A DNA stretch of 64,000 nucleotides from Actinopolyspora lacussalsi (GCA_030803735.1 JAURUC010000001.1:2745501-2809500); one strand, 5' to 3'. Counted from the first letter of the stretch, positions 49,328 to 58,645 are shown. Program-made: numbers and translations. The notes: a model not told the origin generated them from the letters alone.

Positions 49328-49388
49328 AAGCGGCAACGATTCGGCGCAGTGCCAGTTCGGCGCAACACCAGGTCAGCGCGGAACCAGG

Positions 49389-50456
49389 TCAGCGCAGCAC
49401 CACGGTGTCCACCGACATCCCGGGGTTGGCCGACAGTCCCAGCGGTGAGGGTTCGACGCGGTTGGCCAGCACGTGCGCGCCCACGGCGGCGATCATCGCG
49501 CCGTTGTCGGTGCACAACCTGGGACGCGGCACCCGCAGCGTGATCCCGGCCTCGGCGCAGCGTTCCCGTGCCAGCCCGGAGAGTCGTGAGTTCGCCGCCA
49601 CCCCGCCGGAGAGCACAATGGTGTCCAGTCCCAGCTCCACCGCGGCTCGCACCGCTTTCTCGGTGAGCACGTCGGCCACCGCCTCCTGGAACGACGCGGC
49701 GATGTCCGCGATCGGCAACTGCTTGCCCGCTTCGCGCGCCTGCTCCACCCAACGCGCGACAGCGGTTTTCAGCCCGGAGAACGAGAAGTCGAACTTCGCG
49801 TCCCGCGGCCCGGTCAGGCCGCGCGGGAAGGCGATCGCGTTCGGGTCGCCCTCCCGGGCCATCCGGTCGATCGGCGGGCCGCCGGGATACGGCAGGTCCA
49901 GGATGCGTGCCACCTTGTCGTACGCCTCTCCCGCAGCGTCGTCGATGGTCGAGCCGATCTCGGTCACCTCGTCGGCGACCCCGGCCACCGACAACAACTG
50001 GGTGTGCCCGCCGGAGACGAGCATGGCCAGGCAGCGGGACGGCAGCGGCCCGTGCTCCAGGGTGTCCACCGCGACGTGGCCGAGCAGGTGGTTGACGCCG
50101 TAGAGCGGAACCCCCAGCGCCGCCGCGTACGCCTTCGCCGCGGACACCCCGACCATCAGCGCACCGGCCAGTCCCGGCCCCGCCGTCACCGCGATCGCGT
50201 CCACATCGGACAACTTGATACCCGCTTCGTCCAGCGCCCGCCGCGCCGTGGGCTCCATCGCCTCCAGATGGGCCCTGCTCGCGATCTCGGGCACCACACC
50301 GCCGAACCGCGCGTGCTGCTCCACGCTGGAAGCCACCGCGTCGGCAAGCAATCGCACCGAGCCGTCCGGTTCGAGTCGGACCAACCCGACACCGGTCTCG
50401 TCACACGAGGTCTCGATACCGAGCACGATCCGGCCGGGGCCACCATCGGTACTCAT
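49389..50456 (-). CDS. tsaD: tRNA N6-threonylcarbamoyladenosine transferase TsaD
   Basis: 355 residues from ATG 50456 (GGAG upstream); the longer frame is antisense-derived. ASKHA fold: [14 protein letters not shown], metal site [14 protein letters not shown], and the C-terminal [15 protein letters not shown] and [10 protein letters not shown]. Transfers threonylcarbamoyl from TC-AMP to A37 of ANN-decoding tRNAs, with TsaB. It overlaps the rimI stop by 4 bp (ATGA). Orthologue of Rv3419c. Confidence 0.97.
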   Translation of the reverse strand: MSTDGGPGRIVLGIETSCDETGVGLVRLEPDGSVRLLADAVASSVEQHARFGGVVPEIASRAHLEAMEPTARRALDEAGIKLSDVDAIAVTAGPGLAGALMVGVSAAKAYAAALGVPLYGVNHLLGHVAVDTLEHGPLPSRCLAMLVSGGHTQLLSVAGVADEVTEIGSTIDDAAGEAYDKVARILDLPYPGGPPIDRMAREGDPNAIAFPRGLTGPRDAKFDFSFSGLKTAVARWVEQAREAGKQLPIADIAASFQEAVADVLTEKAVRAAVELGLDTIVLSGGVAANSRLSGLARERCAEAGITLRVPRPRLCTDNGAMIAAVGAHVLANRVEPSPLGLSANPGMSVDTVVLR

Positions 50457-51001
50457 ACCGCTCCACCTTCCTGCTCGGCCGTACGCTCCCGGCGCCACAT
50501 GGTGTAGGCGTCGGCGCCGGACGGCCGGTAGTAGCGCTCGCGCTTGCCGACCACCTCGAAACCGTGCTCCCGGTAAAGCGCGATCGCGGAATCGTTGTCG
50601 GTCCGCACTTCCAGGAACACCTGCGCCCGCTGCTCGTCCGCGCGAACCAGCAGCTTGCGCAACAGTGTCCTGCCGACTCCTTTCCGCTGGTAATCCGGGT
50701 CCACGGCGATGGTGTGCACCTCCGCCTCGGCACGCGGCGGCCGAGCCACGAGGGCCAGTCCGGCGTATCCGATCAACCGGTCCGCGGCGTCGTAGGCGCC
50801 CACGTAGTAGTCCCCACCGTCCAGCGCGGCGGCGAAAGCGTGCTCCGACCACGGATCGTCGTCGGGGAACAGCAGTTCTTCCAGTTCGGCGCAGCGCGGG
50901 AGATCGCGGCGGCGAAGCTTCGCGACGAACGGTTCGGACGTCTCCGCCGTCGTACCGGCCTCACCGGGGCGCTCGTTCCCGGGGTACTGGCTCTCGGTCA
51001 C
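50453..51001 (-). CDS. rimI: Ribosomal-protein alanine N-acetyltransferase RimI (GNAT)
   Basis: 182 residues; GTG 51001. The GNAT domain covers ~28-175 with acetyl-CoA-binding [20 protein letters not shown] and [31 protein letters not shown] ~25-residue N-terminal extension ([14 protein letters not shown]) precedes the domain. RimI acetylates the N-terminus of ribosomal protein S18 in E. coli; actinobacterial versions have wider specificity. Translationally coupled on both sides: its start overlaps the tsaB stop, and its stop overlaps the tsaD start. Rv3420c equivalent. Confidence 0.95.
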   Translation of the reverse strand: MTESQYPGNERPGEAGTTAETSEPFVAKLRRRDLPRCAELEELLFPDDDPWSEHAFAAALDGGDYYVGAYDAADRLIGYAGLALVARPPRAEAEVHTIAVDPDYQRKGVGRTLLRKLLVRADEQRAQVFLEVRTDNDSAIALYREHGFEVVGKRERYYRPSGADAYTMWRRERTAEQEGGAV

Positions 51002-51702
51002 GTCCTCCCCCGCTCGGCCGTCACGGACTTCGGCGGTCCCGGCGCGGCAGCGTCCGGCCTGCGCAGGTACATCGGCACCAGGGGCCGGGGGTCCGCTCCG
51101 GCCACCACCTCCGCTCCGGCCACCGCCACGATGCCCTCGGGGCTCGGATAGGCGGGCTCGACCACCTCGAGCCCCAGGTCGGGGGCGTGCAGCGCGGCCG
51201 ACTCGCCCGCGGCGGCCCGGACGTGCAGCCCCTCCAGGCGCGCGGGAAGTTCCTCGGGCCGGTCCACGGCGGGCTCGGTCAGCCGCTCGCGCACGCCGTA
51301 CGGTTTCCTGGAGCCGTAGGCGGCCCAGTACACTTCGCTGCGGCGGGCGTCGGTGAGCACCAACAACGGCGAGTTCCCCTCGGTCCGCGCCGCTATGGCG
51401 TCCAGACTGCTTACGGGATACACCCGGGTCCCGGAGGCGTGACCGAGCGCCGCGGCCGTGACCATCCCGACCCGCAGTCCGGTGAACGGCCCCGGACCGG
51501 CGCCGACGACGATCGCGTCCACCTCACCCAGCTGATGACCGCCTTCCGCGAGGACATCGAGCAACTGCGGCGTGAGTAGTTCACCGTGGGCGCGAGGATT
51601 GACCGTTACGCGCTCGGCCAGCGAGTGCGGCCGAGTGTCCGCGAGCTCGACCAGCCCCGCGGTTACCGCGGGAGTCGAGGTATCCAACGCGATGACGAGC
51701 AC
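50998..51702 (-). CDS. tsaB: tRNA threonylcarbamoyladenosine biosynthesis protein TsaB
   Basis: 234 residues; GTG 51702. ASKHA-fold motifs: VIALDTSTPAVTAGLVE at the N-terminus, RAHGELLTPQL, VGAGPGPFTGLRVGMVTAAALG. Dimer partner of TsaD in t6A synthesis. Coupled with rimI and tsaD as in mycobacteria (Rv3421c), but the genes normally upstream (tsaE, alr) are absent here: the next gene is the beta-galactosidase, so the conserved block ends at 51.7 kb. Confidence 0.96.
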   Translation of the reverse strand: MLVIALDTSTPAVTAGLVELADTRPHSLAERVTVNPRAHGELLTPQLLDVLAEGGHQLGEVDAIVVGAGPGPFTGLRVGMVTAAALGHASGTRVYPVSSLDAIAARTEGNSPLLVLTDARRSEVYWAAYGSRKPYGVRERLTEPAVDRPEELPARLEGLHVRAAAGESAALHAPDLGLEVVEPAYPSPEGIVAVAGAEVVAGADPRPLVPMYLRRPDAAAPGPPKSVTAERGRT

Positions 51703-51844
51703 AGTGGTTCAGAATACTTCAACCGCAGGTCATCGCCCTCAACGGGTCGGGGATCGCGGGCACCGCCCCCGACGTGCGGCGGGGCCGCCGGGCCGGTGGG
51801 ATTCCGGCTCGACGGCCCCGTCGGGAAATCAACGCCCACGCGCC

Positions 51845-54800
51845 TCACCTTCCGGTGGGACGCAGCACCACCGAGTAGGTGTGCGGGCGGTCGGCACGCA
51901 CCCGGTACTTGTCCCGCACCGGGTTCGGCGTGTCACCGAGGCCGGTGACGGCATCGGCGACGTGCAGCGTGATGAACGGATCCTCACGCAGCTGGTAGGA
52001 GAAATCAGTGCGCTCGGCGTTGGAGTACCGGTCGGCGGAGACCGCCAGGGAATCCCCGGAGACCGACAGCCCCGTGTGCTCGCCGGAGAGCTTCACCCAC
52101 TCGGTGTCGACCTTGACGCCGTTGTCCTGTGGCGGCAGGAAGTCGAACCACTGTTCGTCGACCGTGGAGGACCAGCGCCCGATGTGCTGCGAATCCTTGC
52201 GATCGGGATAGGACTCGCCGGGCCCGCGGCCGTACCAGGTCATGTCGCCGAACGACTCGGGCACCCGCAGCGACATCCCGACCTTGGGCAGCCACGGCAA
52301 CGAACGCATCCGTTCGCCGTAGGCCTCGACCCGGTGCTGGAGCTCGATGCCTCCGGAGGAGTCGATCCGATACGTCCAGCGGCTGTCGAAACCGTTACCG
52401 GAAACGTCGGGGGCCGAGGAACGGGTGCGCACGACCACCTTCGCCTTCCCGGACTCGGAGCGGCTCAGCCGAACCGAGCGAACCTCGGTCTCCAGCCGGT
52501 CCAGTCCCAGCTCCCGGAACTGCGCCTCGGGGTTGACCCCGCTCCAGTTGCTCCACTCGTTACCGGTCGGCGGCCGGAACACGTCGAGCTCGGGACCGCC
52601 GAGCAGCCGTTCGGTTCCGTCGGTGGACAGCGAACTCAACGTCCCCTGGTCGCGGTCGAAGGTGTACCGGAAATCGTCACCCCGCACCCGGACGTCGTCG
52701 GCGGCACGTCGCACCGAGAGCGACTCCGCGCTCCGGTTCCGCTCCCGGTCGGCACTACCGGGAGCGGCGGGTGCCTGTTCACCGCCCGCCGCGAGCTGTT
52801 CGGAGGCGATGGTGTGCCCCGCCGGGATGCCGCGGGAAGCTTCCCGCGACTTGGCGGTGAGCACCAGGAAGCGCTCCGTTTCACCCGCGCTCGGCAGGTC
52901 CAGGTCGACCTGTCGGCTCTCGCCCGGCCCCACGGTCGCGTTCACCGGACCGGCTGCCACCTCGCGACCGTCGGACATCAGCTTCCACCGCAGATCGTAG
53001 GCGTCAGTGCTCAGGGTGTGGTTGAGGTTGCGCACCACGAACCGGCCGTCGGCGGCATCGGTGGCCCCGTCGAGCGTGTCGAACCGGATCGGCGCGTGGC
53101 TGTAGGCCAGTTGCTTGAGCTCCGGCTGCGGAGTGCGGTCGGCGTTGACCAGACCGTTCACCACGAACTGCGAGGACCCGTAGGTGTCGTACTCTCCCGC
53201 GCGTCGCTGCTCGTCGAAGTTCAGCGCGAGAGCCGCCCGCTGCGCCGGATCGGCGCCGGAGGAGATGTCGCCCGGTGACAGCGCACTGTCGTAGACGCGG
53301 GCGTTGTCGACCACGGCGTGCGCGGTCCGCCCGGCGAAGCTGTCCCGGTGCTTCTCCTGGTTCCGGCCGACGGTGACGGTGTACATGGTGTTGTGCGCGA
53401 TCTCGCCGTCGTAGGACTCGGCCGCCACCTGCTCACCGTCGAGGAAGAGCCGCACCTGCGAACCGTCGTAGGTGCCGGTGACGCGGTGCCACTCGCCCCA
53501 CCAGTCGTCGGGGATCTCCACCCTGGCGGTGTGCCAGCCGCCCTCGCCGTAGACGAAGAACTCGACGTGGTTCCGATCCGACATCTGCAGTGCCCACTGC
53601 TTGTCGCCCTTGGCCAGGAAGGTGTTGGAACCGTCCCAGGACAACGGCTTGACGCGGACGTCGAGCGTGACCTCCTCGCCCGTTATGCCGAGCTTCGGGT
53701 CGCGGTACGCCTGCGCCCAGTCGTCCATTCCGGACAGTTTCAGCGCCTTGCCCTCCACGCCCTTCACCAGTGAGGGGTTGCCGTTGACGTGTACCGGGAT
53801 GTCGTTGCCCGAGGAGTCGGGCAGCATCCGGCGTTGTCGCGACAGGCCCTGATCGACCCAGTCCCACACGAATCCGCCCTGCAGTGCGGGCTCGTCGCGG
53901 ATGGTCTGCCACATGTCCTCGTAGTGCCCGAGGCTGTTGCCCATGGCGTGCAACCACTCGCCCATCACGACCGGTTTGGTCCCGGTGCGGGCGATCTCCT
54001 TCAGCGCACCGGGCGAGGGATAACGCGGTCCGGCCACGTCGGCGAAGGGCGCGTCACCGCCGTGGTTGTTGGCCTGGTGGTAGAGCAGCCTGGTCGGATC
54101 GACCGCGCGGGCGTGCTCGGCCATGTCGTAGTGGGCCTCGCCGAGTCCCGCCTCGTTCCCGGTGTCCCAGATGATCACGCTCGGGTGGTTCTTGTCGCGT
54201 TGCATCATCGCGTCGAACCGATCCGCGAAGGCGGCCTGCCATTCCGGGCGATCGGCGAGGCAGTCCCGTTCGGGCTCGGCCGAGCAGTTCTCCCGGTAGT
54301 GGGTCTCGGTGTCGACCTCGTCGGCCAGCAGCAGACCGTTGCGGTCGGCCAACCGGTACCAGTACGGATCGTTCGGGTAGTGCGAGGTCCGTACCGCGTT
54401 GATGTTGTTGCGCCGCATCAGGGCGACGTCCTCCCGCTGCCGTGCGCGACTGACCGTGCGTCCGGTCTCGGGATCGTGCTCGTGCCGGTTGACGCCACGC
54501 AGGTTCACCGGTTTGCCGTTGAGCAGGATCTGCCGGTCCTTCGTGGTGACCTCGCGGAAACCGACCGGCTGCTGGGTGGTCTGCTTGACCTCGCCGTCCG
54601 GACCGAGCAGCCGCAGCACCACGGTGTAGAGCGCGGGGTTCTCGTCGCTCCACAACTCGGGGGACTCGATCTCACGGCTGAGATCGATCCGGGCACTGCC
54701 ACCGTCGACCTTCGTGGTCCCGTCGAGCCCGGCCACTCGATCGCCCTCGGGCCCGTGTAGCGCGGCCCGCACGCGGTGCCGTCCGGTGGTGCCACCCCGG

Positions 54801-55678
54801 ACCGAGCTCAGGTCCACCCCGATGCCGAGTGTCGCGTCGGTGTAGGAGTCGTCCAGCTCGGTACGGACGGTGACGTCGGACATGTGGGTGCGCGGCACGC
54901 TGTAGAGCCGGACGCTGCGGAAGATCCCGGAGAAGTGCCAGAAGTCCATGTTCTCCAGGTAGCTGCCCGCGCTCCAGCGGTGGACCCGCACGGCGATGGT
55001 GTTCTTACCCGGGTGCAGGTACTGGCTGATGTCGTACTCCGCCGGGGTGTAGCCACCCTGGTCGTAGCCGACGTAGTTGCCGTTGATCCACACGAAGTTG
55101 CCGCTGGTGGCGCCCTCGAACCGAAGCAGCTGGCGCCTGCCGTCCCAGTCCTTCGGGAGGTGGAACTCCCGGACGTAGGCACCGGTCGGGTTCACGTCGT
55201 CGGGAACCTTCGGCGGATCGTACGGCGACACCTCGGAGGAGACGTTGCGGTAGATGGGGTGACCGTGGCCCTGCTGTTGCCAGACTCCCGGCACCGAGAT
55301 GTCGTCCCACCGCTTGGTGCGGCTTCCGCGCTGCCAGCCTTCTGGGAGTTCGCGGTAGTGATCGGTGTAGCGGAACCGCCACTGCCCGTCCAACGACTTG
55401 GTCCAACGGGTGGGGCGGTCCTGTTTCGCCGCGGTGTCCTGGCGTGCGGCGCGCAACGCCTGTTCCGCGTTGTCGTAGGGGCGTAGGTAAGCGTGATGTG
55501 GTTGCTGGTTCTCCCCGACCCTGCTCGGGTCCTCCAAGTAGGACTCGACCGTGGCGGGATCGGTGGGGCCGTCCGGTTGCCGTGCCTGCGCCGTGGCGGG
55601 CGCCAGCACGACCATGACGGCCATCGCCGTCGCCGAGGCCAACCAGCCCGCGGGACGTAATCGACGCCTCGCGCTCAT
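51845..55678 (-). CDS. Secreted GH2 beta-galactosidase with inserted LamG-like domain
   Basis: 1277 residues from ATG 55678 (GGGAGG upstream), larger than E. coli LacZ (1023). Signal peptide RRRLRPAGWLASATAMAVMV...ATAQA. LacZ order: sugar-binding (~120-300, NGNYVGYDQGGYTPAEYDIS), GH2 sandwich, TIM barrel with RHEHDPETG, RTSHYPNDPYW, acid/base Glu in WDTGNEAGLG and nucleophile Glu in MGEWLHAMGNSLGHYEDMW, then Bgal_small_N. Between barrel and C-terminal part a concanavalin/LamG-type insert (~660-860, VTGTYDGSQVRLFLDG) is added, likely for polysaccharide binding. Exported, so it acts on extracellular galactosides. Leader hairpin and promoter follow at 55686-55780. Confidence 0.94.
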   Translation of the reverse strand: MSARRRLRPAGWLASATAMAVMVVLAPATAQARQPDGPTDPATVESYLEDPSRVGENQQPHHAYLRPYDNAEQALRAARQDTAAKQDRPTRWTKSLDGQWRFRYTDHYRELPEGWQRGSRTKRWDDISVPGVWQQQGHGHPIYRNVSSEVSPYDPPKVPDDVNPTGAYVREFHLPKDWDGRRQLLRFEGATSGNFVWINGNYVGYDQGGYTPAEYDISQYLHPGKNTIAVRVHRWSAGSYLENMDFWHFSGIFRSVRLYSVPRTHMSDVTVRTELDDSYTDATLGIGVDLSSVRGGTTGRHRVRAALHGPEGDRVAGLDGTTKVDGGSARIDLSREIESPELWSDENPALYTVVLRLLGPDGEVKQTTQQPVGFREVTTKDRQILLNGKPVNLRGVNRHEHDPETGRTVSRARQREDVALMRRNNINAVRTSHYPNDPYWYRLADRNGLLLADEVDTETHYRENCSAEPERDCLADRPEWQAAFADRFDAMMQRDKNHPSVIIWDTGNEAGLGEAHYDMAEHARAVDPTRLLYHQANNHGGDAPFADVAGPRYPSPGALKEIARTGTKPVVMGEWLHAMGNSLGHYEDMWQTIRDEPALQGGFVWDWVDQGLSRQRRMLPDSSGNDIPVHVNGNPSLVKGVEGKALKLSGMDDWAQAYRDPKLGITGEEVTLDVRVKPLSWDGSNTFLAKGDKQWALQMSDRNHVEFFVYGEGGWHTARVEIPDDWWGEWHRVTGTYDGSQVRLFLDGEQVAAESYDGEIAHNTMYTVTVGRNQEKHRDSFAGRTAHAVVDNARVYDSALSPGDISSGADPAQRAALALNFDEQRRAGEYDTYGSSQFVVNGLVNADRTPQPELKQLAYSHAPIRFDTLDGATDAADGRFVVRNLNHTLSTDAYDLRWKLMSDGREVAAGPVNATVGPGESRQVDLDLPSAGETERFLVLTAKSREASRGIPAGHTIASEQLAAGGEQAPAAPGSADRERNRSAESLSVRRAADDVRVRGDDFRYTFDRDQGTLSSLSTDGTERLLGGPELDVFRPPTGNEWSNWSGVNPEAQFRELGLDRLETEVRSVRLSRSESGKAKVVVRTRSSAPDVSGNGFDSRWTYRIDSSGGIELQHRVEAYGERMRSLPWLPKVGMSLRVPESFGDMTWYGRGPGESYPDRKDSQHIGRWSSTVDEQWFDFLPPQDNGVKVDTEWVKLSGEHTGLSVSGDSLAVSADRYSNAERTDFSYQLREDPFITLHVADAVTGLGDTPNPVRDKYRVRADRPHTYSVVLRPTGR

Positions 55679-55685
55679 GAGCACC

Positions 55686-55752
55686 TCCCTCAGCAACAAC
55701 ACAGTGTGTAATCTTGTTTTTTCGTGTTTGTCACTGTGTTGTTGCTGAGGGA
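55686..55752 (-). promoter_or_regulatory. 21-bp perfect inverted repeat in the beta-galactosidase leader
   Basis: Arms 55686-55706 and 55732-55752 are exact reverse complements (21 bp; core CTCAGCAACAACACAGTG), with a 25-nt A-rich loop. The far arm abuts the -10 box and the near arm contains GAGGGA of the Shine-Dalgarno (GGGAGG). It may be a repressor operator over the start site, an RNA hairpin that hides the ribosome-binding site, or both. Confidence 0.85.
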
Positions 55753-55780
55753 TCTTGTCCGATTCGCCGGACGAGGTCAA
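55752..55780 (-). promoter_or_regulatory. Promoter of the beta-galactosidase gene
   Basis: On the minus strand TTGACC (55775-55780), 17-bp spacer, CAAGAT (55752-55757). Transcription would start near 55745, inside the inverted repeat. Confidence 0.75.
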
Positions 55781-55787
55781 GATTCAT

Positions 55788-55824
55788 CCCACCGGTACCG
55801 CCCGAACAGGGCAGTACCGGTGGG
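55788..55824 (-). terminator. Terminator downstream of the allantoicase gene
   Basis: CCCACCGGTAC / GTACCGGTGGG, an 11-bp stem with inner GCCC/GGGC, 105 bp after the allantoicase stop and just upstream of the beta-galactosidase promoter. Confidence 0.75.
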
Positions 55825-55845
55825 ACACGGACACCGGCGGCACAG

Positions 55846-55865
55846 CGATTTCGCGAGAAATTGAC
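55846..55865. repeat. Near-palindromic intergenic repeat, copy P3
   Basis: CGATTTC-GCGA-GAAATTGAC, between the allantoicase stop and its terminator. Confidence 0.85.
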
Positions 55866-55928
55866 ATCCGTACCCGGTGCCCGCGGCTTCCGCGGGGGAG
55901 CCGCACGATCGGGCGCGGCGCGCCGAAC

Positions 55929-57098
55929 TCAGAGCAGGGCCGTGAGCTCGGGAGGAAGCGCCGCGTCCTCGGAGATCGGCCTCCGCGCGAGCAGCGTCTC
56001 GGCGGCGCCCTCGCCCGGCCCGGCCGCTCCGGTCAACACCTCTCGGGCCTGCACCGGCGGCAAATGGTTGAACCACCGAGCCACCAGGTGCCGCATCCCG
56101 TCCTCGGCCGCCCGGCCGTGCAGCCGCAACCGGGCCATCCCGCCGTCCGGGAACACGTCCAGTCGCACGTGGGTGACCTCGGCACGTACCGGCAGCCGGA
56201 ACCGGTGGCAGGTGTCCGGTCGCAGCCTGGTGCGCGGCAGCAGCTCCGTCCAGGACGCGGGATCGTCCGGATCGTGCTCGCGGGCGTCGCAGCCGGACAG
56301 CGCGGCCCAGCCGGGCGCGTTGCCCTTGAAGTGGCTGGTGTCCACCTCGGCGCGCTCCACGGTCCCGGCCGCGGCCAGCCGCACCGAGACCCAGTCGTTG
56401 CCGTCGTCCCTGCGACGCGCTGTCTCCCAGCCCTCACCCATCACGCGTGCCAGCCCGGGAGCGAACAGGTTCGACGGCGAGGAGAAGAACATGTTGCTGC
56501 AACCGGTGACCCGGCCGCCGTTCTCCAACGCGCCCAAGTCGAAGCGGTCGGAGACCCAGCGCGGATCCGCCACCGGCTCACCGTGCACCCGCAACCGGGC
56601 GATACCACCGTCCGGGTGCATGCACAGCCGGACGTGGGTGTAGCGGTGCGGCGGATCAACGTCGAAGACGTTGCGGGTATGGCCCTCGACCGGACTGGGC
56701 GGCAGGATCTCCTCCCACTCCGCGTGTTCGAGCTCTCCCGGATCGGGATACCCCTCGACCGCGCAGGCCTGCACCGAGACCTCCGGCGGATAGTTTCCCT
56801 TGAAGAACGAGGTGTCGACGACGAGCCTGCGGATCAGGCCGGGCAGGCCGAGCCGGACGATCGCGTAGTCGAAACCGGGCTCGCGACGCCTGCGGGTCTC
56901 CCAGCCGTCGTAGATCTGTCCCTTGTGGCCGAAGCTGTAGGGCTGGTAGGTGGGTTCCTCGGGCTTGAGGAGGTTCTCCCGCTCGGCGAACAGCTCGTCG
57001 TTGGCGTAACCGGCCGATCCGCCGTAAACCCGGGAGGCGAGATCGGGCAACGAGGAACGGTACGAATCCTCGCTCGTGGTGTCCTGGTTCCGGCTCAT
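55929..57098 (-). CDS. alc: Allantoicase
   Basis: 389 residues from ATG 57098, overlapping the allantoinase stop by 4 bp (ATGA). Two allantoicase domains in tandem, each with a matching core: DTSFFKGNYPPEVSVQAC and DTSHFKGNAPGWAALSGC, each followed by the HVRL.M/V.PDGGIARLRVHG-type strand (PDGGMARLRLHG in the second). It hydrolyses allantoate to ureidoglycolate and urea. The last ~45 residues (FNHLPPVQAREVLTGAAG, LLARRPISED) look like the N-terminus of OHCU decarboxylase, an odd addition. Second gene of the allB-alc operon. Confidence 0.94.
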   Translation of the reverse strand: MSRNQDTTSEDSYRSSLPDLASRVYGGSAGYANDELFAERENLLKPEEPTYQPYSFGHKGQIYDGWETRRRREPGFDYAIVRLGLPGLIRRLVVDTSFFKGNYPPEVSVQACAVEGYPDPGELEHAEWEEILPPSPVEGHTRNVFDVDPPHRYTHVRLCMHPDGGIARLRVHGEPVADPRWVSDRFDLGALENGGRVTGCSNMFFSSPSNLFAPGLARVMGEGWETARRRDDGNDWVSVRLAAAGTVERAEVDTSHFKGNAPGWAALSGCDAREHDPDDPASWTELLPRTRLRPDTCHRFRLPVRAEVTHVRLDVFPDGGMARLRLHGRAAEDGMRHLVARWFNHLPPVQAREVLTGAAGPGEGAAETLLARRPISEDAALPPELTALL

Positions 57099-58468
57099 GC
57101 TTCTCCTCGGTTGAGCAACTTGCCCGCGGGGGCGGTCCCGGCTTCCGGACCGGCGATCGGTGTGCCGCGCAGCCAGGTCGAACGCACCACCCCGGCCAGG
57201 GCCCGACCGTGGTAGGCGCTCACCGCGTTGCGGTGGTGGAGCTTCTCCGCGTCGACCACATAGGCGTCGTCCGGCGCGAACACGCACAGATCGGCGTCGG
57301 AACCGACCGCGAGGGCCCCCTTGGCACGCAGCCCCGAGACCCTCGCGGGGCCCGCGGACATCCAGGAAACGACGTCGGCCAGCTCGAAACCGCGCAACCT
57401 GGCCTGACTCCACACCGCCGACAGGCCGAGTTGCAGGCTGGAGACACCTCCCCAGGCGACGCCGAAGTCGCCGATGTCCAGCCGCTTGAGCTCCGGGGTG
57501 CACGGCGAGTGATCGCTGACCACGCAGTCGATGATCCCGTCGGCCAGTCCTTGCCACAGCAACTCGCGGTTGGCGGCCTCGCGCACCGGCGGGCAGCACT
57601 TGAACTGGGTGGCGCCGTCCGGGATCTCCTCGGAGGTGAAGGAGAGGTAGTGCGGGCAGGTCTCCACGGTCGCCCGAACCCCGTCGGCACGTGCCGAGGC
57701 GATCATCGGGAGCGCGTCGGACGAGGACAGGTGCAGGATGTGCACGCGGGCGCCGGTACGCCGGGCGAGTTCGAGCACCTGGGCGATGGCCATGTTCTCG
57801 GCCCCGCGCGGGCGGGAGTGCAGGAAGTCGCGGTAGTTCTCACCGTGCGCGCTCGGTGCGTGCTCGATGGCGTCGGAGTCCTCCGCGTGCACGATCATCG
57901 TCGCTTCCAGCTCGGCGACGATGCGCAGCGCCCGCTCCAGTTCCGCGGAGTCCAGCGGCGGGAACTCGTCCACCCCCGAGTGCAGCAGGAAGCACTTGAA
58001 CCCGTAGACACCGCTCTCGTGCAGCCCGCGCAGCTCGTCGAGGTTGCCGTGCACGGCGCCGCCCCAGAAACCGACGTCGACGTGCACGTTGTTCCGGGCG
58101 ACCTCGCGCTTGACCTCCAACGACCCCGCGTCGATGGTCGGGGGCAGGCAGTTCAGCGGCATGTCGACGATCGTGGTGATACCGCCCTCGGCCGCCGCGC
58201 GGGTCGCGGTGGGGAACCCCTCCCACTCGGAGCGGCCGGGATCGTTGACGTGCACGTGGCTGTCGACCATCCCGGGCAGCAGCACCTCGTCCTCGGCGAG
58301 TTCGACGGTGCGGGCACCCCGCATCGGGGCGTCGAGGGCTTCGACGGCCGCGATGCGTCCCTCCCGGACGCCCACACTGCCGGATACCTCACCGTTAGGA
58401 CCGATCAACCTCCGCGCACGGAACACGACGTCGAATTCCGGAGCCGAGGAGTTGACGGGTTCGACCAC
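57095..58468 (-). CDS. allB: Allantoinase
   Basis: 457 residues; GTG 58468 with GGGAGG upstream. Amidohydrolase superfamily: metal-binding DSHVHVND, the carbamylated Lys in GVYGFKCFLLHSG, IVHAEDS, ILHLSSSD and the Asp ligand in VSDHSPC. PHYLSFTSEEIPDGAT is typical of AllB. It opens allantoin to allantoate in the first step of ureide use. Couples to alc; a 17-bp inverted repeat lies just upstream. Confidence 0.95.
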   Translation of the reverse strand: MVEPVNSSAPEFDVVFRARRLIGPNGEVSGSVGVREGRIAAVEALDAPMRGARTVELAEDEVLLPGMVDSHVHVNDPGRSEWEGFPTATRAAAEGGITTIVDMPLNCLPPTIDAGSLEVKREVARNNVHVDVGFWGGAVHGNLDELRGLHESGVYGFKCFLLHSGVDEFPPLDSAELERALRIVAELEATMIVHAEDSDAIEHAPSAHGENYRDFLHSRPRGAENMAIAQVLELARRTGARVHILHLSSSDALPMIASARADGVRATVETCPHYLSFTSEEIPDGATQFKCCPPVREAANRELLWQGLADGIIDCVVSDHSPCTPELKRLDIGDFGVAWGGVSSLQLGLSAVWSQARLRGFELADVVSWMSAGPARVSGLRAKGALAVGSDADLCVFAPDDAYVVDAEKLHHRNAVSAYHGRALAGVVRSTWLRGTPIAGPEAGTAPAGKLLNRGEA

Positions 58469-58491
58469 CGCGACTACCTCCCAACTAAATT

Positions 58492-58508
58492 TTCAACAGA
58501 ATGTTGAA
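58492..58508 (-). promoter_or_regulatory. Candidate operator of the allB-alc operon
   Basis: TTCAACA-GAA-TGTTGAA, a 7-bp perfect inverted repeat 24 bp upstream of the allB start, within an AT-rich patch. An IclR-type AllR repressor governs such operons in Streptomyces; no regulator gene is in the window, so the cognate protein is inferred. Confidence 0.55.
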
Positions 58509-58645
58509 GCCTGTCCCCCGTTCGGTCAACCCCTGTCGGATAACCGTGAGCCGCTCGATCTGCGTAGCGGTGTAGGTGGCGGAACCTCTCGCACGGCTCT
58601 CGCTGCGGGTGCCCCGACCTCGGGTAACGACGTCCCACCGCCCGG

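Noticed and set aside
55679..55780. Longer beta-galactosidase start at 55780
   Set aside because: It would place 34 charged residues before the signal peptide and translate through the inverted repeat; ATG 55678 has a good ribosome-binding site and is followed directly by the signal sequence.
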